From Eopsaltria australis (Eukaryota; Chordata; Aves; Passeriformes; Petroicidae), in the NCBI GenBank assembly GCA_034509425.1, contig JAVTVJ010000846.1, positions 1 to 64,000 on the forward strand: a DNA stretch of 64,000 nucleotides, read 5' to 3'. Positions 62,921 to 64,000 of this stretch are shown in pieces. Every line of letters begins with the position of its first letter. The first letter of the stretch is position 1. The notes beneath the pieces are model-generated. The model saw nothing but the letters and a program-made list of their open reading frames with translations. It ran no database searches and was not told where the DNA came from. The position numbers were made by a program, and so were the translations under genes.

Positions 62921-64000
62921 TTCACTGGGTTTTTGGTTCAGTGTTTGATCACCTACATAACTGTTTATTGTATTTATTTGTCTGATTGGTGTTTTCTACA
63001 TTGTAGCTTCAGGCTGTGGCTTCTCAGACTGTCACTGTGGACCTGATTTGTTTCTTTCATCATTCTCTACTGCCCTTTAATTGATTAATTACCTGTTAAT
63101 CTACAGTCAGACATGTCTAAAGACATTAAAGCAGTATAGTTACTATAGTAGCAAACCAGTATGATTCTTTTAGATTACTGGGGTTTTTTTAATTCCTTTA
63201 TTTTAAATTATGTTAAAGAGACACTAAACCACCCAAAGTAATTAAAATTATTAGAAGGATAAGTGAATTTGTAGACAAAACGACAGCCAAGTTGAAAGTT
63301 GCAAATGTAATCTTAAAATTTTACTAATGTGTATTAGCTAATGCTTTCTAGCTAATGCCAAGAAATAGATCCGGATTTACTGTGTAATTTAAAGTTGGTT
63401 TAAGCATCTGGAATGGAACAAGTTCCCTTTGATGTGTGAGCTAAACACGTTTCTTAAAAGACCTATTGTCTTTCAGAGTCATTTGACCTCATCTGGCATT
63501 TTTTTCCTGTTTATTTTGAAAACATAGGCTACAGTTGCCAGTTTTGTCATATGATGACTAACATCATCATAATAAAACGGAATATTGTGTAAACAAATCA
63601 AAAAGCTTATACTTCAAAAGACACAAGAAGGTGGTAAGTTTGCTAAAAACAGAGTTGTTTGACATAATATGCAATCCAGTTCAATGTATAAAGTTATGAA
63701 ATAGATTAATTTGATGAGAAGTTGAACTTAAAATCAGTCTGGAAGATTTGATTATGTCATCTTTGCTGACATTTTAGATTCTTTTATTTTCCCTTTAAAT
63801 TTGCATTTTTCTATACATGAATGGAACTGCTATTTATTTTGCTGAGGAGCTCAGTCAGATTTCATCATTCTTTTTTTTTTCCACTTGAGTCAGTCAGTAC
63901 AGGCCAAGTGATTTTGCTGTAAAAGCTAAATCCAGTGTACACTTGATAATCAGTTTATTAGATGCTAGTTGTAGCAGGTCACATTATTAAAATACTTAGC
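62921..64000. other. CDC42SE2 intron, to window end
   Basis: AT-rich with no exon or repeat recognised. Confidence 0.5.

Noticed and set aside
45920..64000. Search for the second CDC42SE2 coding exon (basic and CRIB segment)
   Set aside because: No frame encoding that block was found by eye, so it is taken to lie beyond the window. A translated search would be needed to be sure.
1..64000. tRNA, rRNA, CRISPR arrays, operons or other prokaryotic features
   Set aside because: None seen. Composition, CR1 elements and a spliced vertebrate exon show that this is vertebrate nuclear DNA.

Overview
This window is vertebrate, almost certainly avian, nuclear DNA. It is AT-rich, has no long open reading frames or bacterial-style gene packing, and carries scattered 5'-truncated CR1 LINEs on both strands plus avian-type endogenous retrovirus (ERV) LTRs. 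The ERV content would fit a passerine, but that is a guess; bird is the firm call.

One protein-coding exon is recognisable. At 45592-45913 (+) an exon with a good acceptor and a GTAAGT donor carries a 268-nt 5'UTR segment and then the first 18 codons of CDC42SE2 (CDC42 small effector 2, SPEC2), reading MSEFWLCFNCCIAEQPQP. The next coding exon, which should carry the basic/CRIB segment, was not found in the following 18 kb. So 45914-64000 is read as one phase-0 intron. The 45.6 kb upstream is probably 5'UTR intron or upstream flank of the same gene; no other exon could be supported there.

Layout: 1-506, minus-strand ERV LTR running off the left edge. 507-17732, unique sequence with two CR1 pieces (3297-3384 and 7540-7966). 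17733-18120, a nested minisatellite of two modules in the order A-B-B-A-B-B-A-B with no visible differences between copies. 18121-34189, unique sequence with a CR1 scrap, a GC-rich patch and small tandem duplications. 34190-35232, the longest CR1 copy, with a decayed reverse transcriptase. About 37905-38438, a plus-strand LTR-like element. 42583-42760, CR1 tail. 45592-45913, the CDC42SE2 exon. 48221-48545, CR1 on the minus strand. 55202-55390, a G/T-rich tract. 60305-61860, a composite ERV remnant on the minus strand. 62800-62920, CR1 on the minus strand.

The points most worth following are the nested minisatellite, the composite ERV at 60.3-61.9 kb, and whether any intronic LTR acts as an alternative promoter for CDC42SE2. 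I did not find a new multi-gene system. Boundaries of repeats are judged by eye, without alignment.
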